DNA of 64,000 bases. Source: Dermacentor variabilis. Taxonomy: Eukaryota > Arthropoda > Arachnida > Ixodida > Ixodidae. The position numbers were made by a program, and so were the translations under genes. Below, one piece after another: positions 48,666-59,436 of the stretch; the first letter of the stretch is position 1, and the number at the start of each line of letters is the position of its first letter. The stretch spans positions 264,955,815-265,019,814 of the forward strand of contig NC_134568.1 of NCBI RefSeq assembly GCF_050947875.1, read 5' to 3'. Under the pieces are notes generated by a model, which did not search any database, was not told where the DNA came from, and was given only the letters and a program-made list of their open reading frames with translations.

Positions 48666-51007
48666 TTGTGCGTTGAAAAAAATTTGTAGCAGTCGGAATC
48701 GCACCTGCATACTGAACAATATTAGTATCGTCAAGAGAAACCGATGCAAGTGAACAAGAACAGTTACTCTATAAAAAAAATAAGAAATGTAAAAGCAAAT
48801 TATATTTTCAGCCAATCCAAGGATTGAGGGAAGCGCAATTTGAGTACTTGGCACCAGATAACTATATGCTGGTTCAACGGTTGCCATTCTCTGACGATGA
48901 AACAGCATGCGCATGGCGGCCGGGAGTAAGATCCATTGGCAACATTCTCTCTTGTGCGTCTTCGCAATGGGCGAACAGGAACAGCTATAACGTCCTGCAG
49001 TGTGCCCCCACGAGGGATGACGCTAGTTTCCATGGTGCAGTGGAGACAAGCGCCAGTTCACTTCTACAGAACGTGGCCGATCTCCTGAGCGCCCACTTGA
49101 AGGCCCCGTTACCGTAACTGGGACACTCACTTGCAGCGGTGGGGAGTGTTTCGCATCCACGTTGAATCTATCCGCTCGGTCCAGCTACATTTGACATAGG
49201 CGTTGTAGTGGAACATCACTAAAGCATGTCGGGTGACAGCAGGCCCTGACCCTGGTTGGGTTATCTGCGGTAAAAGGCACACCAATCGACACAGTTATGT
49301 ACAAGATGAGGGCCACATTCTTGATGAGAAAAGCGACTGGCTGAGAATTGAGACTGCATGGTGTGCTACCATCTACTGGCAGGCTCTGTTGCTGCAAGGT
49401 TTGCGTTGTGTCTTCTGCTCCCTTACATCGAGTTATACGAATGGTGAAGAAGAAAGATCGCGCACAGCTACCACGGGGGAATATGCCTGAGGAACGTGTA
49501 GTAGCAAAGGCCGTTTGAAAAGCCGCACTTTTCGTCGCACCGGAAGTGCAGTTTCCGTCGCATGCGAGGGAAATCGAAATCGCGCTCGTCGCAGATGGTC
49601 TGCAACGCGTTACCTGTAAGTGTTGGTCGAACGTCGCATCGATCGCAGCGATTGGTGCGATCTCGGGACGCCAACACCACGAAGGGGAGAAAACAGCTGC
49701 GGAGAACTGTTTTATTGTTTGTTTATGGTGGGAAATGCCTGTTGTTCAACGAAGTCCAGAATACTTCAACTTCTTGTGGAGCCTTGGATTGCAGAATCCG
49801 GTACGCACGTACATCAGCACCGCGACACGCCAATAGGGGGGAAAAGAAAATGAAGATTTGATTTTCTCATTTCCATGCGTTCGTTAACACACTGAGTAGG
49901 AAATGAAGTGCATTTTCACATTGTCTTCGGGTGTGGCGAGTATAACTTTGCGTGCATTTCCGGTCATGCACACGGTCTGCTTGTTGGCAATGCTACGAGC
50001 TGTGTTTCCTGCATGACGAAGATTTCTAGGGGCGTGCGAATACCGGGGCGCTATAACGTAAAACTATTCCAAACTTTTCTATTCCAATTCTGAAATCAGC
50101 ACTCCGCGCTTGGTCAAAAACTTTTTTTAACCCCCCCTCCCCCCCTTCACCTGTCTGTCACGCGACGTCATGAAAACCACAATAGCTCTCCATCCAGCTG
50201 ATATGACGTGTACACACTGATTATGCATAATTTGACCGAACAAAAGAAAAATAGTTATTTCTGGTTCGACGCCTTTTCGCCATTATCCCTAGACTATTGG
50301 TCAAAAGTTTTACGGCTGCAGACACTTCACCTGCCTGTCACGCGACGTCACAATATCGCGAAAACGCACCGCGTCAAAGTGACGTGTACGTGTTGAAAAT
50401 GCATTAATATGCCGAACAAAACTTTGTTTTCTTCTGAATAGCCGCAGGCTGCCCCGTTCCGAAAGGAATAAAAGATGGCTGTCGCCGATCGCTCAGGCAC
50501 TGGCTATAGACTCGAACCTGCCGGAGAGCAAGGGTTTATTTGAGTGTAATAAAACTTCTTGCGTGGCCGTGTAACGTTTTCGAGCACTTTCGGCGCGTTT
50601 ACGACCTCATTCTGCCAACCCTTCGTTGCTGAGGATCCGTTTTAGCGTCATTCTTCAGCTTCTGTTGCATGCCGCCGTGATTTTCTACCAGCCACCGCAA
50701 ACTAAGTAAGAGAAAGCGCACAAATCGCAGACGCCGGCACCACCTTCCTCATCCAGTTATCGACTTTCAGTGCAGTAGCTCGGCCCTGTCGAATCCCTCT
50801 CCAGTTGAGCGTGCTTCTCGGCTCTTGCCAGCGTATTAGATAAGACAAGCCGCTCAGTGTAGGCGATGTTATTCGTTTTTCAAGCCAACAAAAGTGACCT
50901 GCTATGAACGAGGACAGCGTTTGATTGGTCTCTTCAGACAACCCTGCGAGTGACCGCCCGATGCTAGCGTCGGCGGTTATGCAAAGTTGACGTCAGGAGA
51001 TTGGAAC
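48666..51007. other. Unannotated sequence right of the array
   Basis: About 2.3 kb with short overlapping open frames on both strands and no recognisable domain. A B-box-like GGTGCGATTCC on the minus strand near 48700 stands alone. A homopolymer-rich CCCCCCCTCCCCCCC lies at about 50132-50146. I see no supportable gene. Confidence 0.6.
50110..50421 (+). repeat. Diverged tandem duplication, about 180-bp period
   Basis: TTGGTCAAAA, TTCACCTG(T/C)CTGTCACGCG with ACGTCA following, TGACGTGTAC and GCCGAACAAAA-type blocks occur twice in the same order (50112, 50147, 50203 and 50299, 50327, 50381). Spacing between copies falls from 187 to 178 bp, so small indels have accumulated. Confidence 0.75.
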
Positions 51008-51049
51008 AGACAGACAGACAGACAAGAAACTTTAATTGGTCCTAAGAGA

Positions 51050-54000
51050 CTACGTTGTCGTAGTCGCGGGCCGCACCTGCGCCGGGGGCGGAAGACCGTG
51101 ATCTTCAGACCTGTCGCAGGCCCTTTGGACAGCCCGAAGCTGGACTTGAAGGTCGTTGCTCTTGACGGCTTCATCCCAGTCTTCTTGCCGGTTTAAAGGC
51201 GAGTGGCGCAACGCAGAACATTGCCACAGCATGTGGTTCAAGGTCGACCGTTGCTCGCCGCAGTCTGGGCAGCGGGGATCCACACCCGGAGTGCAGTGGC
51301 TCAGCCTCCAGCGAGACGGAAAGGAGCCCGTCTGCAGCATTCTCAGCACCGAGGCCTGGGGTCTGCCCAGCTTCGGGTGAGGAGCTGGATACTGTCTGCG
51401 TCCCAGCTGGTAATGAGTAGTGATCTCGTGGAAAGTAAGCAACGGGTCCGTGGTTCGGTCGATCCCCAGCGAAGCCGGGCCCCTCGGACTGGCGCGGTTG
51501 ATGAGACCTCGCGCCTGGTCGTGGGCCAGCTCATTAGGGTTGATCGAGCCGGGGGAGACGTTCCGGCCCATGTGAGCCGGGAACCAAGTGATGACATGAC
51601 GGGCCGTGCCAGTCTTGCGGGTCCTCAGCACCGCCGCAGCCTCGACCGAGACCGAGCCGGCGAAAAAGGCCATCACCGCCGACCTGGAGTCCGTGAAGAT
51701 CTGCATGCGCCCAGGTTCGCACAGAGCCAGCGCCACTGCGACTTGCTCTGCGACGGACGCCGTCGAGCGTTGGATAGACGCCGCATTCAGGATCTTGCCC
51801 TGGGGGTCAACCACCGTGGCCACGTACGAGTTTGATCCGGGATACCGCGCCGCGTCGACAAAGGACGCGAGCTCTGGGGTTTGCAGGGCAGTCTTGATGA
51901 GTGTTCGGGCTCTGGCTGCGCGCCGGGCCTCGTTGTGTTGTGGATGAACATTCCTCGGGAAGGGGGAGACTCGAAAGGTTTCCCTTTCACTCTGGCAAAG
52001 CGGGACGGTGCACGACTCCTCGGCCATGGCTGCCAGACCCGCCATCTCGAGTATTCGGCGGCCGGCCTTGGTGGTAGAGAGGCTAACGATCTGTGCCGTT
52101 TTCTGCGCTTCGACGACTTCGCTCAGGGTGTTGTGGACCCCGAGTTGCATCAACTTCTCCGTGCTGGTCGTCATGGGGATGCCGAGGACTCGTTTAATAC
52201 TCTTCCTCGTGAGTGCGTCGATCTTGTTCTCCTCCGAACGTGACCAGTTTAGCGCAGAAGCCACGTAGTTGATATGGTTCATGAGGAAGGCGTGGTAGAT
52301 CCTTATGAGGTTGCCTTCGCTGATGCCCCCCCCCCCTCCTGCTCGTCACTCGCGAAACAAGTCTGAGCATGTTCTCCGTCTTCGCACTCAGGCGCGCGAT
52401 CGTTTGCGCGTTGCTGCCCTTTGCAATGAGGGCCAGTCCGAGCACCCTGAGAGAATCCACCCTCTGGATGCGCTGACCCGTCTTCGTTCTGAGTTCGATC
52501 GGTACTTGGTCCAGCGTCGTGTCGAACTTGCGGCCTTTTCTGTCGGGTCGATACAGCAAGAGTTCCGACTTAGTCGGCGAGAGGACCAGTCCCGTGCCCT
52601 CGAGGAATTCTTCCGTGACGTGCAAGGCCTCTTGCAGGGCCCGCTCCACCGCTGCGTCCGACCCACCGCCGCACCAGACGGTGATGTCGTCCGCGTAGAT
52701 AGCGTGATTGAGATTGACGGCCCCGATTCGGTCGAGTCGGACTGATAGGTCTCTCATGGAGATGTTGAAGAACAGTGGAGATAACATAGCACCCTGCGGC
52801 GTGCCGCAGGCTTCCAGCGCGTATCCGTCCGACTTGATCTGGCCCAATTTGATCGTGGCCTTGCGATCTCTTAAGAAAGAGCTCACGTACGCGTGAAAGC
52901 GTTCGCCGAGGTTCAATCTCGTCACAGAGTCGAGGACGTGCTTGTGCTTGACCGTGTCGAAGGCCTTGGCGATGTCCAGCGCCAAGATGCCTCGGACGTC
53001 TATCGTGACCACGTCGACTATCTGCCTCTTCATCAGCAGCATGACCTCTTGAGTGGACAGCGAGGGTCTTAAGCCGACCATATTCGGTTGGAGGAGGTGT
53101 CGTTCCTCGACATGCCTCGATATTCTGTTGTGGATGACATGCTCCGCCACCTTGCCCACGCAAGACGTGAGCGAAATGGGTCGCAGGCTGTCTATGGCTG
53201 GTGTCTTGCCCGGCTTCGGAATTAGGATCACCGAGGCTTCCTTCCAGGCATCCGGTACGATGCCGGCCTCTCAGACATCGTTTATTTCTTTGGTGAGCAG
53301 TTCGATCGAGCCTTCGTCTAAATTTCGAAGGAGTCTGTTCGAGATTCCATCCGGCCCGGGCGCCGATCTTCCGTTGAGGCCTTGAAGGGCCGCTCTCACT
53401 TCCGAGAAGGAGAAGGGGGCTTCGAGCTCCTCGTCCGCCTTGCCGCCATAGGCCGGGTAATCTTCTGGCCCGGACTGCCCAATGGGGAGGTAGCGAAGCG
53501 CGACTTCGTCCATCACTTGGTTCATAGATGCGCCTTCGCTATTAAGCTTGTGGACCAGCCTATCGATAGCCAGAGTGTGGTTTCCCTTAGACTGGGTGTC
53601 ATCCAATAACTGCTTGAGGAGGTTCCACTTGCCTCCCGCACGCATCTGGCCGTCGACGGACGCGCATACTTCGTTCCATTGCTGCTGGCCGAGCTCTTTG
53701 CAGTGCGATTCGATCTCGCGGTTGAGGGCCGCAATCCTCCTCCGGAGGTTGCGATTTAGCTTCTGCGTCTCCATCTGGCCGTGAGGGAATTCTTGGCTTC
53801 GAGCAGGTGCGCCAATCGAGCGTCCATGCGATCGAGCTTGAGGTCCGTTTCGACGGTCCTGGTGACCGCAGCCACATCCTTCTTGAGCTGCGCTACGAGG
53901 TCCGCAAACGACTCGTATTTTTCGTGGTCGTCCTTCCTTCTCTTTCGGAAGGCGTCCCAGTCGACTATTTCGAAGGCCTTCTGCGGAGCCGCGCTGACCG

Positions 54001-54721
54001 GTAGGGAGATTTCCACGATGTAGTGGTCACTTCCCAGGTTCTCTTGTAAGTTGTGCCACTCCGCTCCCGGCGCGTTCTTGACGAAGGCCAGGTCTGGGGT
54101 GGTGTCTCTCGAGACAGAGTTTCCCATGCGCGTAGGGTAATGGGGGTCGGTTACCAGTTCTAGGGAGCTGTCATTCGCTGCCTGCAGGAGTCTGCAGCCT
54201 TTGGGAATGCTTCTCACGTAGCCCCAGGCTTCGTGCGGCGCGTTGAAATCTCCAGCCATAACGAGCGGCGTCTCCCTCGCCTTGGACGATGCCTTGGTTG
54301 TTAGGCTGTAGAAGGTCTGCCGGTTGTCCCTAGGCGAGCAGTACACATTGATAACGTAGACGCTGTTCTTGAGCCAACTGTTTGGTATGATCTCGACGAG
54401 CAACGCTTCCAGCTTGGTGTTGCCAAGACGGAGGTCGTGCTCCTGGAAGCCGCACTTATTTGCAATAAGTATCGCGATGCCGAGCCCGTTCTCCGCCAAC
54501 GAGGAGACAGCTCGGTACCCCTAGAGGGAAATCGTTTCCATTCCCGTTTCCTGTAGCAAAATCACGTGGGGCCTCTCTTGCGGCTCCCGGGCCTTGATGA
54601 ACTGCACCAGTTGAGGCCTGCGCCTCCGGAAGCTGGCGCAGTTCCACTGCCACACGATGAGCTTACTATCTGGTCTGGCCATGGTTGGGCATGTTGGACC
54701 GGAGCTGGGCTGAGATGCCAT
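51050..54721 (-). pseudogene. ORF2 of the I-type element: EN-RT-RNaseH, disrupted
   Basis: ATG at 54721. The endonuclease has VWQWNCASF, LLQETGME, GDFNAPHEAWG and SDHYIVE. RT has DIAKAFDTV and YADD. RNase H has FTDSRSA and a WFPAHMG...NELAHDQA end, and the C-terminus has CPDCGEQRSTLNHMLWQC. Breaks: in-frame TAG at 54521-54523 after METISL, a frameshift near 53760-53775, an in-frame TGA near 53269-53271 before EAGIVPD, and a frameshift at an 11-C run (52326-52336). The last could be a homopolymer sequencing error; the others look real. The final stop is at about 51050. Confidence 0.9.
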
Positions 54722-54734
54722 CTTGCTCGTCAGC

Positions 54735-55330
54735 CTACGACTGCTGGTTGTCTTGTAGTATTTCACTGGACACCGCCTCCGGCCTGGCGGTGTCGCCGTA
54801 GTGTACGTCACATCGCTTGGCAAGCTCGTTCTCAAGCAGTTGCACTCTGAGTAGAAGGGCCTGGTTACTTTGTACCAGCTCGGCAAAGGATTTTTGCATG
54901 CGGTCCAAGGACCTCTGCATGGCAGCCTCCGCCGTGCTCACGTCCTCAACAGTACCCTGGGAGGAGGTGGCTCTGCGCTTGACCGCTCTTGCTGTGGCCC
55001 CTTCTTCAGTAGACGTTTGCCTTGGCGCGGCCGCTTGAACGGCGCTGGCGTTTCGGAAGGCCTCAAAGTCGGCCTTCATTCTCCGGATTTCCTCCTTGAG
55101 ACTGGCGTTTTCGTTCATCAACTGCGCGATCCTGGGATCATGTGCCCGCTCGCTCTCCTGTGCGGCGGCGTGTTGCGTCCGGCCCGTCTGCTTCGTCTGT
55201 TTCACTTTGTAGGCCCAGGTGGGACCTCCTGCGATGCGCACGTTGGACTTGGAGCGGCCCCTAGATTGAGAGCGCCCTCGTTGCACGGAGCGCTCATGTG
55301 AGCGGGAGCGCGTTCTAGAGCGGGAAAGAC
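54735..55330 (-). pseudogene. ORF1 of the I-type element (5'-truncated)
   Basis: Open frame with an SR/RG-rich basic start (RSRSHERSVQRGRSQSRGRS) and two predicted coiled coils: one around LMNENASLKEEIRRMKADFE, the other around MQRSLDRMQKSFAELVQSNQ and the following LLENEL. No CCHC knuckle or RRM is visible, so it is shorter than many LINE ORF1 proteins. It stops with TAG at 54735-54737, 13 nt before the ORF2 ATG. Such proteins bind element RNA and multimerise; here the start is missing and the frame is bounded only by the truncation. Confidence 0.75.
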
Positions 55331-56004
55331 TATAAAAACATATTGTAACAGTTTTACATTATAGGGCCCCCAGTTTCCTATATCTAACGGAATACGAGTC
55401 GAATGCCACAAGGCAGTTGAAATGAACATCGAATACCTTTTGAATAGTCGGCGAATAATACACAGCTTCCTTACTGTTATTATCGAACATCTTTGAACGT
55501 ACTGCTAATTTCAACATTGCATTAATTATGTTGTAGTGAAACGTCTTCGTATTTAATCTGATAAGAGCACATACTAGGTGCTGTATCTATACGTTGTACC
55601 GCGCAGTACTCACTACAGAATTAGGTCTAAACAAAATTCTATTGCGAGTTGTCGTAGTTTGGCCGCAAAAGACTGGCTTCTAGAGCGACGTAGCATGCTC
55701 TAGTACATTATGTCAACTGTGAATGGAATGAAAGTTATCGCTTGTTTACTTCAATTTCATGTTTGATGATGCACGGTCGACAAAGGGAAGTATTCGAAAA
55801 CGATTGGATATATCCAGATTTTAGACTATAGGCTACTAACACATTCGCATTGTCTCCAAATTTCAGCAGGCTGCGACGTCTGGCTCTTCAGAAAGGTGCG
55901 CCTATACTCCACATCACAAGTTGGCTGCAGCACTGCCGAAGGTGCGAGGCGTGCACAGGTAGTAATCCTTGCGCAGCGGTGTTCAAGGTGTGTTTCTTTG
56001 TTTC
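55331..56004. other. Unannotated spacer
   Basis: AT-rich sequence with no supportable gene. The minus strand near 55338-55366 (GGGGCCCTATAATGTAAAAC) resembles 50048-50072 on the plus strand, suggesting a dispersed repeat edge on each side of the I-type element. Confidence 0.5.
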
Positions 56005-56638
56005 GCTGCACCAATTTTTTAAAAGATTGTCTATGCCAGATAGCGCAATTCTAACCCTTGATCTACATTACTCGCTGAGGCGGCCATTACCTCTACGAGA
56101 AATCAAAATCTTCAGTTGAATAATTATCGTATATAATTACGCTAATTATCATATTAATTCGTTACTCTACGCCACATATCTTAATCTACGAATTATAGCC
56201 GCTGAGTTCGCACGGCGTACTTACTTGGAAAAAATTTTGTGGACCGCACCACTTCCGAGATATTTATTTTCAATGTGTCTGTCGAAATGCATGCGGTTCC
56301 AGTTATTTTCGTGCTTGAATGCATTCAGCAGTCGTTTCTTAAAAAAAGTAACCGGAACACCAGTGCACTCCGTCGGAAACTTAGTATCTCCGAACTGATG
56401 CTGCCCAGATAATTTTTTCCAAGTGGATACGCCATGCGAACTCAGCGGCTATAATTCGTAGATTGAAATGTGTGGCGTAAAGTGACTAATTAATAGGTTA
56501 ACTAACGTAATTACGTTAATTTCTCAATTGAATATTTTGATTTCTCGTAGGAGTAATGGCCGCCTCATCGAGTAATTTAGATCAAGGTTTAGACTTGTGC
56601 TATCTACCATAGGCAATCTTTAAAAATTTTGGTGCAGC
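56005..56638. mobile_element. 634-bp foldback (long imperfect hairpin) element
   Basis: The ends are GCTGCACCAATTTTTTAAA on the left and TTTAAAAATTTTGGTGCAGC on the right, inverted. Inside, paired blocks appear in mirror order: ATGAGGCGGCCATTAC-like, TCTACGAATTATAGCCGCTG with GAGTTCGCA, CTTGGAAAAAATTTT, TTCCGAGATA and GGTTCC(A/G)GTTA. The two halves thus form arms of about 230 bp or more around a centre near 56320. No coding frame was seen. Probably a non-autonomous DNA (foldback/MITE) element. Confidence 0.82.
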
Positions 56639-56860
56639 TAAAAAAAAACTGCATATAGTTCCGGGCATAGCTGGCTGATTATTGGCTACACTAGAGAGTC
56701 ATTTTTACTCGCTACATAATATGGTACAGCGGTACGTGACATGTTAGGTCATTTGCGCGTGCACGTCGTGTACCTGAATTACTTCGGCAGTTACGCCTGC
56801 AGTCGTAACAGCCACCCTATAACCGTGGCGACATCGCAGCGCCCATGCAGCGCCGACCAC

Positions 56861-57127
56861 CCGCTTCGATCCGAATTCGCGCTTGTTACTGGCTATCCGC
56901 CCTGTCAGCGAGAAACAAGCGCCAAAATTCGTCATTGCGAATGTTACATTACTCAATGTTACATTACTCAGAAAGACAAGTCTCATTTCAAGCTGACGTC
57001 AAATCATTCGGTATGTTTTGTCGTAATTATTGAGATCGGCCTCTTGTTTTCACGCTGCTAGGACTACAGACGTGGCACCGAGCCGTAAAACTTGTCTGAT
57101 TTCTAGTTATCAGATGGCACCACAGCA
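56861..57127 (+). repeat. Dispersed repeat, copy 1 (second at 61030-61262)
   Basis: Shared with 61030-61262 in the same order: CTTCGATCC, CGCTTGTTACT, CTCATTTCA, GGTATG(T/A)TTTGTCGT, TATTGAGATC, CTACAGACG and CAGATGGCACCACAGC. Clear but diverged similarity, with an extra ATGTTACATTACTCA tandem step here (56942-56970). The family is unknown; in the second copy it runs into an I-type RNase H remnant. Confidence 0.7.
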
Positions 57128-57197
57128 TTAGCATTGGTGATGCATTGACGATGCGGAACGCTATAAAAGCCTAATGATTCACTGCATCATTAATTAC

Positions 57198-57435
57198 CTG
57201 CCATGGTTGCTTGGTGGCTATGGTGTTAGACTGCTAAGCGCGAAGTCGCGGGACCGAATTCCGACCACGGCGGCCACATTTCGATGGGGTCGAAATGCGA
57301 AAACACCCGTGTACTTAGATTTAGGTGCACGTTAAAGAACCCTAGGTGGTGGAACTTTCCGGAGTCTCACACTATACGGCGTGCCTCATAATCAGAAAGT
57401 GGTTTTGGCACGTAAAACCCCATAATTTAATTTTC
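57198..57435 (+). mobile_element. tRNA-headed SINE (Ruka-like), copy 2
   Basis: Matches the 41912-42150 copy: CCATGGTTGCTTGGTGGCTA head, GTCGCGGGACCGAATTCC box B region, ATTTCGATGGGGTCGAAATG, GTGCACGTTAAAGAACCC and a CATAATTTAATTTTC end. It differs at many sites from copy 1, so both are old copies. Confidence 0.85.
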
Positions 57436-58301
57436 TTTTTCATCATTACTACCCCGCTCTAGCATGGTACGTGATGACGGTAGCGAGCAAACGCCAAGTA
57501 TAGACGGCGAACAGACACTGTGGCGCGGATGAACATTTTAAGGGCATTCTCGCGTGCTACTTGCTAAGGAGGCTGCGAGGTAACCGCAGGGAAAGCGTAC
57601 AGGTAAAGCCGAAGCCCTGCTGTCACATGCATATAAACGCAGCTTATCGTTACGGTGTCAAAACATTTTTTTTCGCCGATCCACTAACCATAGATCATGT
57701 AACATACTTTTAAGGGTTAACTGCTGGGCTAGTTGGTGATCTTACATACTGAAAAGATTTTGCGCCAAAACACAACACACACAAGAAAGACGACGGCACC
57801 ACGGGCGCTTGGAACTTGTAACAGTATATGGCAAGCAGACGCTGAGCAGACGACGCGGCGCGGATGAGGACATCTCGAGGGGTATTCGGCCTTGCTATTG
57901 GCTAAGAATTCTTGTAGCTTCTCACCGTGCTGCAATCAGATTGAGAGATGGAGCAAAAGTGGCATTGGATGGTGCGTAGGCGCTTACGCGTTTAAGCGTT
58001 TCAAGCCGCAATGACAGCGCCGCGCCAAAACGCCACCAAAGGCGTTTTGTGCATGCAGATGCTGTGCGCAAGGCGCTTAACTTTCTAATGACACCACTGG
58101 TATAACGGCCCAATACGACCGTTTCTACGACTGAAAGCCAGCCGATCAGCTTTCCTGGTTCTGCACAATCGTGTGTCGGCCTTAATTGTACCCGCGCGCA
58201 TGAGCCGCACGCATTTGAAAGAACGCGGGGCCTGAGCAGTGCTACCACCACGGTGGCAGCGGCTACCTGATACAGCCATCAACGAACGAAGTTGTTAGAT
58301 T
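57436..58301. other. Unannotated spacer with a weak internal repeat
   Basis: No gene seen. GCGCGGATGA followed by GG(C/T)ATTC and GCTATTGGCTAAG-like text at 57515-57570 recurs, diverged, at 57853-57906. CTTGTAGCTTCTCACCGT at 57912 recurs at 62209, so both are probably old dispersed repeat pieces. Confidence 0.5.
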
Positions 58302-58829
58302 GTGCATATTTGTACGATATCAATGGATACATTACTCAGCCCCTCTCCGTTTATTCCATCCTCTTTTTCTTCTTTTTAGGCGGCTCCTAGCACGCGCCTT
58401 CTAATGACATTGCGGTATGCAGCGATGCCTTATATAACATATCCCCTCTTGAAAGAAAAAAAAAAAGCCGTTGTCCATTACTTCCTAACGTAGTCCTGCA
58501 GCTTCTTCGGTGTCTTCTTGCTGCGGGCGCTCCTCACGCGCGCTTCGCATCCTGGCAAGTTAAATGAAGCTTGTTGCGTGCGCCCTGCAGCAGGTGGTTC
58601 AGGGTACAGGGGTGCATTATCTGCGCTTGATGTGTCAGGTTGTGACGGATGATTTACAGCCGCCATAGCTGAATGATCGGATGCCAGTGACCACCAGTTC
58701 ACGACAGCAGAGGTACCGAATTTCATTCTGCTGATAGCTTCACGACGAACGGCCCCTAATTTGAATTTGAGTAAACGGAGAGGGACTGAGTATAATGTCT
58801 CCATTGATATCGTACTGAGTAATATGCAC
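58302..58829. mobile_element. TIR-flanked 528-bp element
   Basis: Left end 58302-58353 and right end 58772-58829 are inverted copies (GTGCATATT, ACGATATCAATGGA, CATTA, CTCAG, CCTCTCCGTTTA), differing by a small indel. The interior carries a minus-strand ORF (58478-58804) whose end resembles a retroelement pol C-terminus. The sequence after its stop (AAGAGGGGATATGTTATATAAGG) looks like a polypurine tract plus LTR start. Either a DNA transposon with captured retroelement sequence, or a rearranged retroelement end. Confidence 0.65.
58478..58804 (-). pseudogene. Open frame with a retroelement-like basic C-terminus
   Basis: 108 codons on the minus strand. The first residues lie within the right terminal inverted repeat, so the start is probably not native. 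The end, GCEARVRSARSKKTPKKLQDYV, reads like the R/K-rich tail with a P-x-x-L-x-D-Y-V motif found at the end of many gypsy-type pol proteins. No catalytic motif is present. The identity rests on this short tail and on the purine-rich run just downstream. It could instead be an unrelated open frame. Confidence 0.4.
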
Positions 58830-59293
58830 GATATAACAGAAGTCAGCTAATTTATCGCAATGAACCCACCTTATTCATGACACCGCCGTCTTCAGTTAGG
58901 TCTTCCATCTCGGTTGCGGATATATGGACAGGCGTTCGGGCCGGTGGCTCCGGTGGCTCTGTGCTGAGCTCCACGCACGTCTCGCGACTTTTTTTTCGAA
59001 GGCACGATCGAACGCCGAATGCGTGCACGAGACGGCGCGGGCTCGAGCCAGCACAAGCCTCCTTAATAATGATGATAAATTCAAGAATGGCACGTTCCAA
59101 AGAGGTTAAAGAAAAAGTGCTGGGGTGGAGGGAGCGCCCGTCGATTGAAAGTGAAGCCGCCGCGTCGCCGTATTGCAGGGGGGGGGGGGGGGGGGGGCAA
59201 AAGCATGCGAGTCGCCGCAGCTTGTGTGTTTCGGATCGTCTTGTCTTGCCGTGCGCGCTGCAGAAGGGTTGAAATCTGGGCCAGTTGGTACAT
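58830..59293. other. Spacer with a 20-base poly(G) run
   Basis: No gene was seen. G runs unbroken from 59178 to 59197. Long G runs are error-prone in sequencing, so open frames crossing it are not reliable. Confidence 0.7.
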
Positions 59294-59436
59294 ACTTGAA
59301 CGAAAAAAACAGTCAAAAACACAAAGGACAAGAGGAGAGGTTCACACCACAACGACTGGTCCCACCACAACCAGTCGTTGTGGTGTGAACCTCTCCTCTT
59401 GTCCTTTGTGTTTTTGACTGGTTTTTTCGTTCAAGT
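59294..59436. repeat. Near-perfect 67-bp inverted repeat with 9-bp loop
   Basis: Arms 59294-59360 and 59370-59436 pair at 66 of 67 positions; the loop is CCCACCACA. The arm begins ACTTGAACGAAAAAA and ends CACAACGACTGGT. A transcript on either strand would form a long hairpin. It could be a young foldback element, a natural hairpin-RNA source, or a fold-back artefact of sequencing or assembly. Confidence 0.95.

Larger units (their letters stand above)
51008..55330 (-). mobile_element. Broken I-superfamily non-LTR retrotransposon with RNase H
   Basis: Minus-strand element with ORF1 and ORF2 in the order EN, RT, RNase H and a cysteine-rich C-terminus. That set is typical of I-superfamily LINEs. 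The 3' end is a TGTC tetranucleotide tail (51008-51025 on the plus strand as ACAG repeats). The 5' end is lost: the SR-rich N-terminus of ORF1 runs out near 55330. ORF2 has at least two stops and two frameshifts, so the copy is dead. Confidence 0.88.

Noticed and set aside
48690..48710. tRNA or SINE from a lone B-box on the minus strand
   Set aside because: No A box or tail could be matched; a single 11-base match is weak.
48824..49861. Small host genes in 48.8-49.9 kb
   Set aside because: Overlapping frames of 70-99 codons on both strands, no domain, no supporting splice or start context.
58877..59370. Frames of 131-172 codons around 59 kb
   Set aside because: They cross the 20-G run and the palindrome, giving low-complexity GGG and proline tracts.
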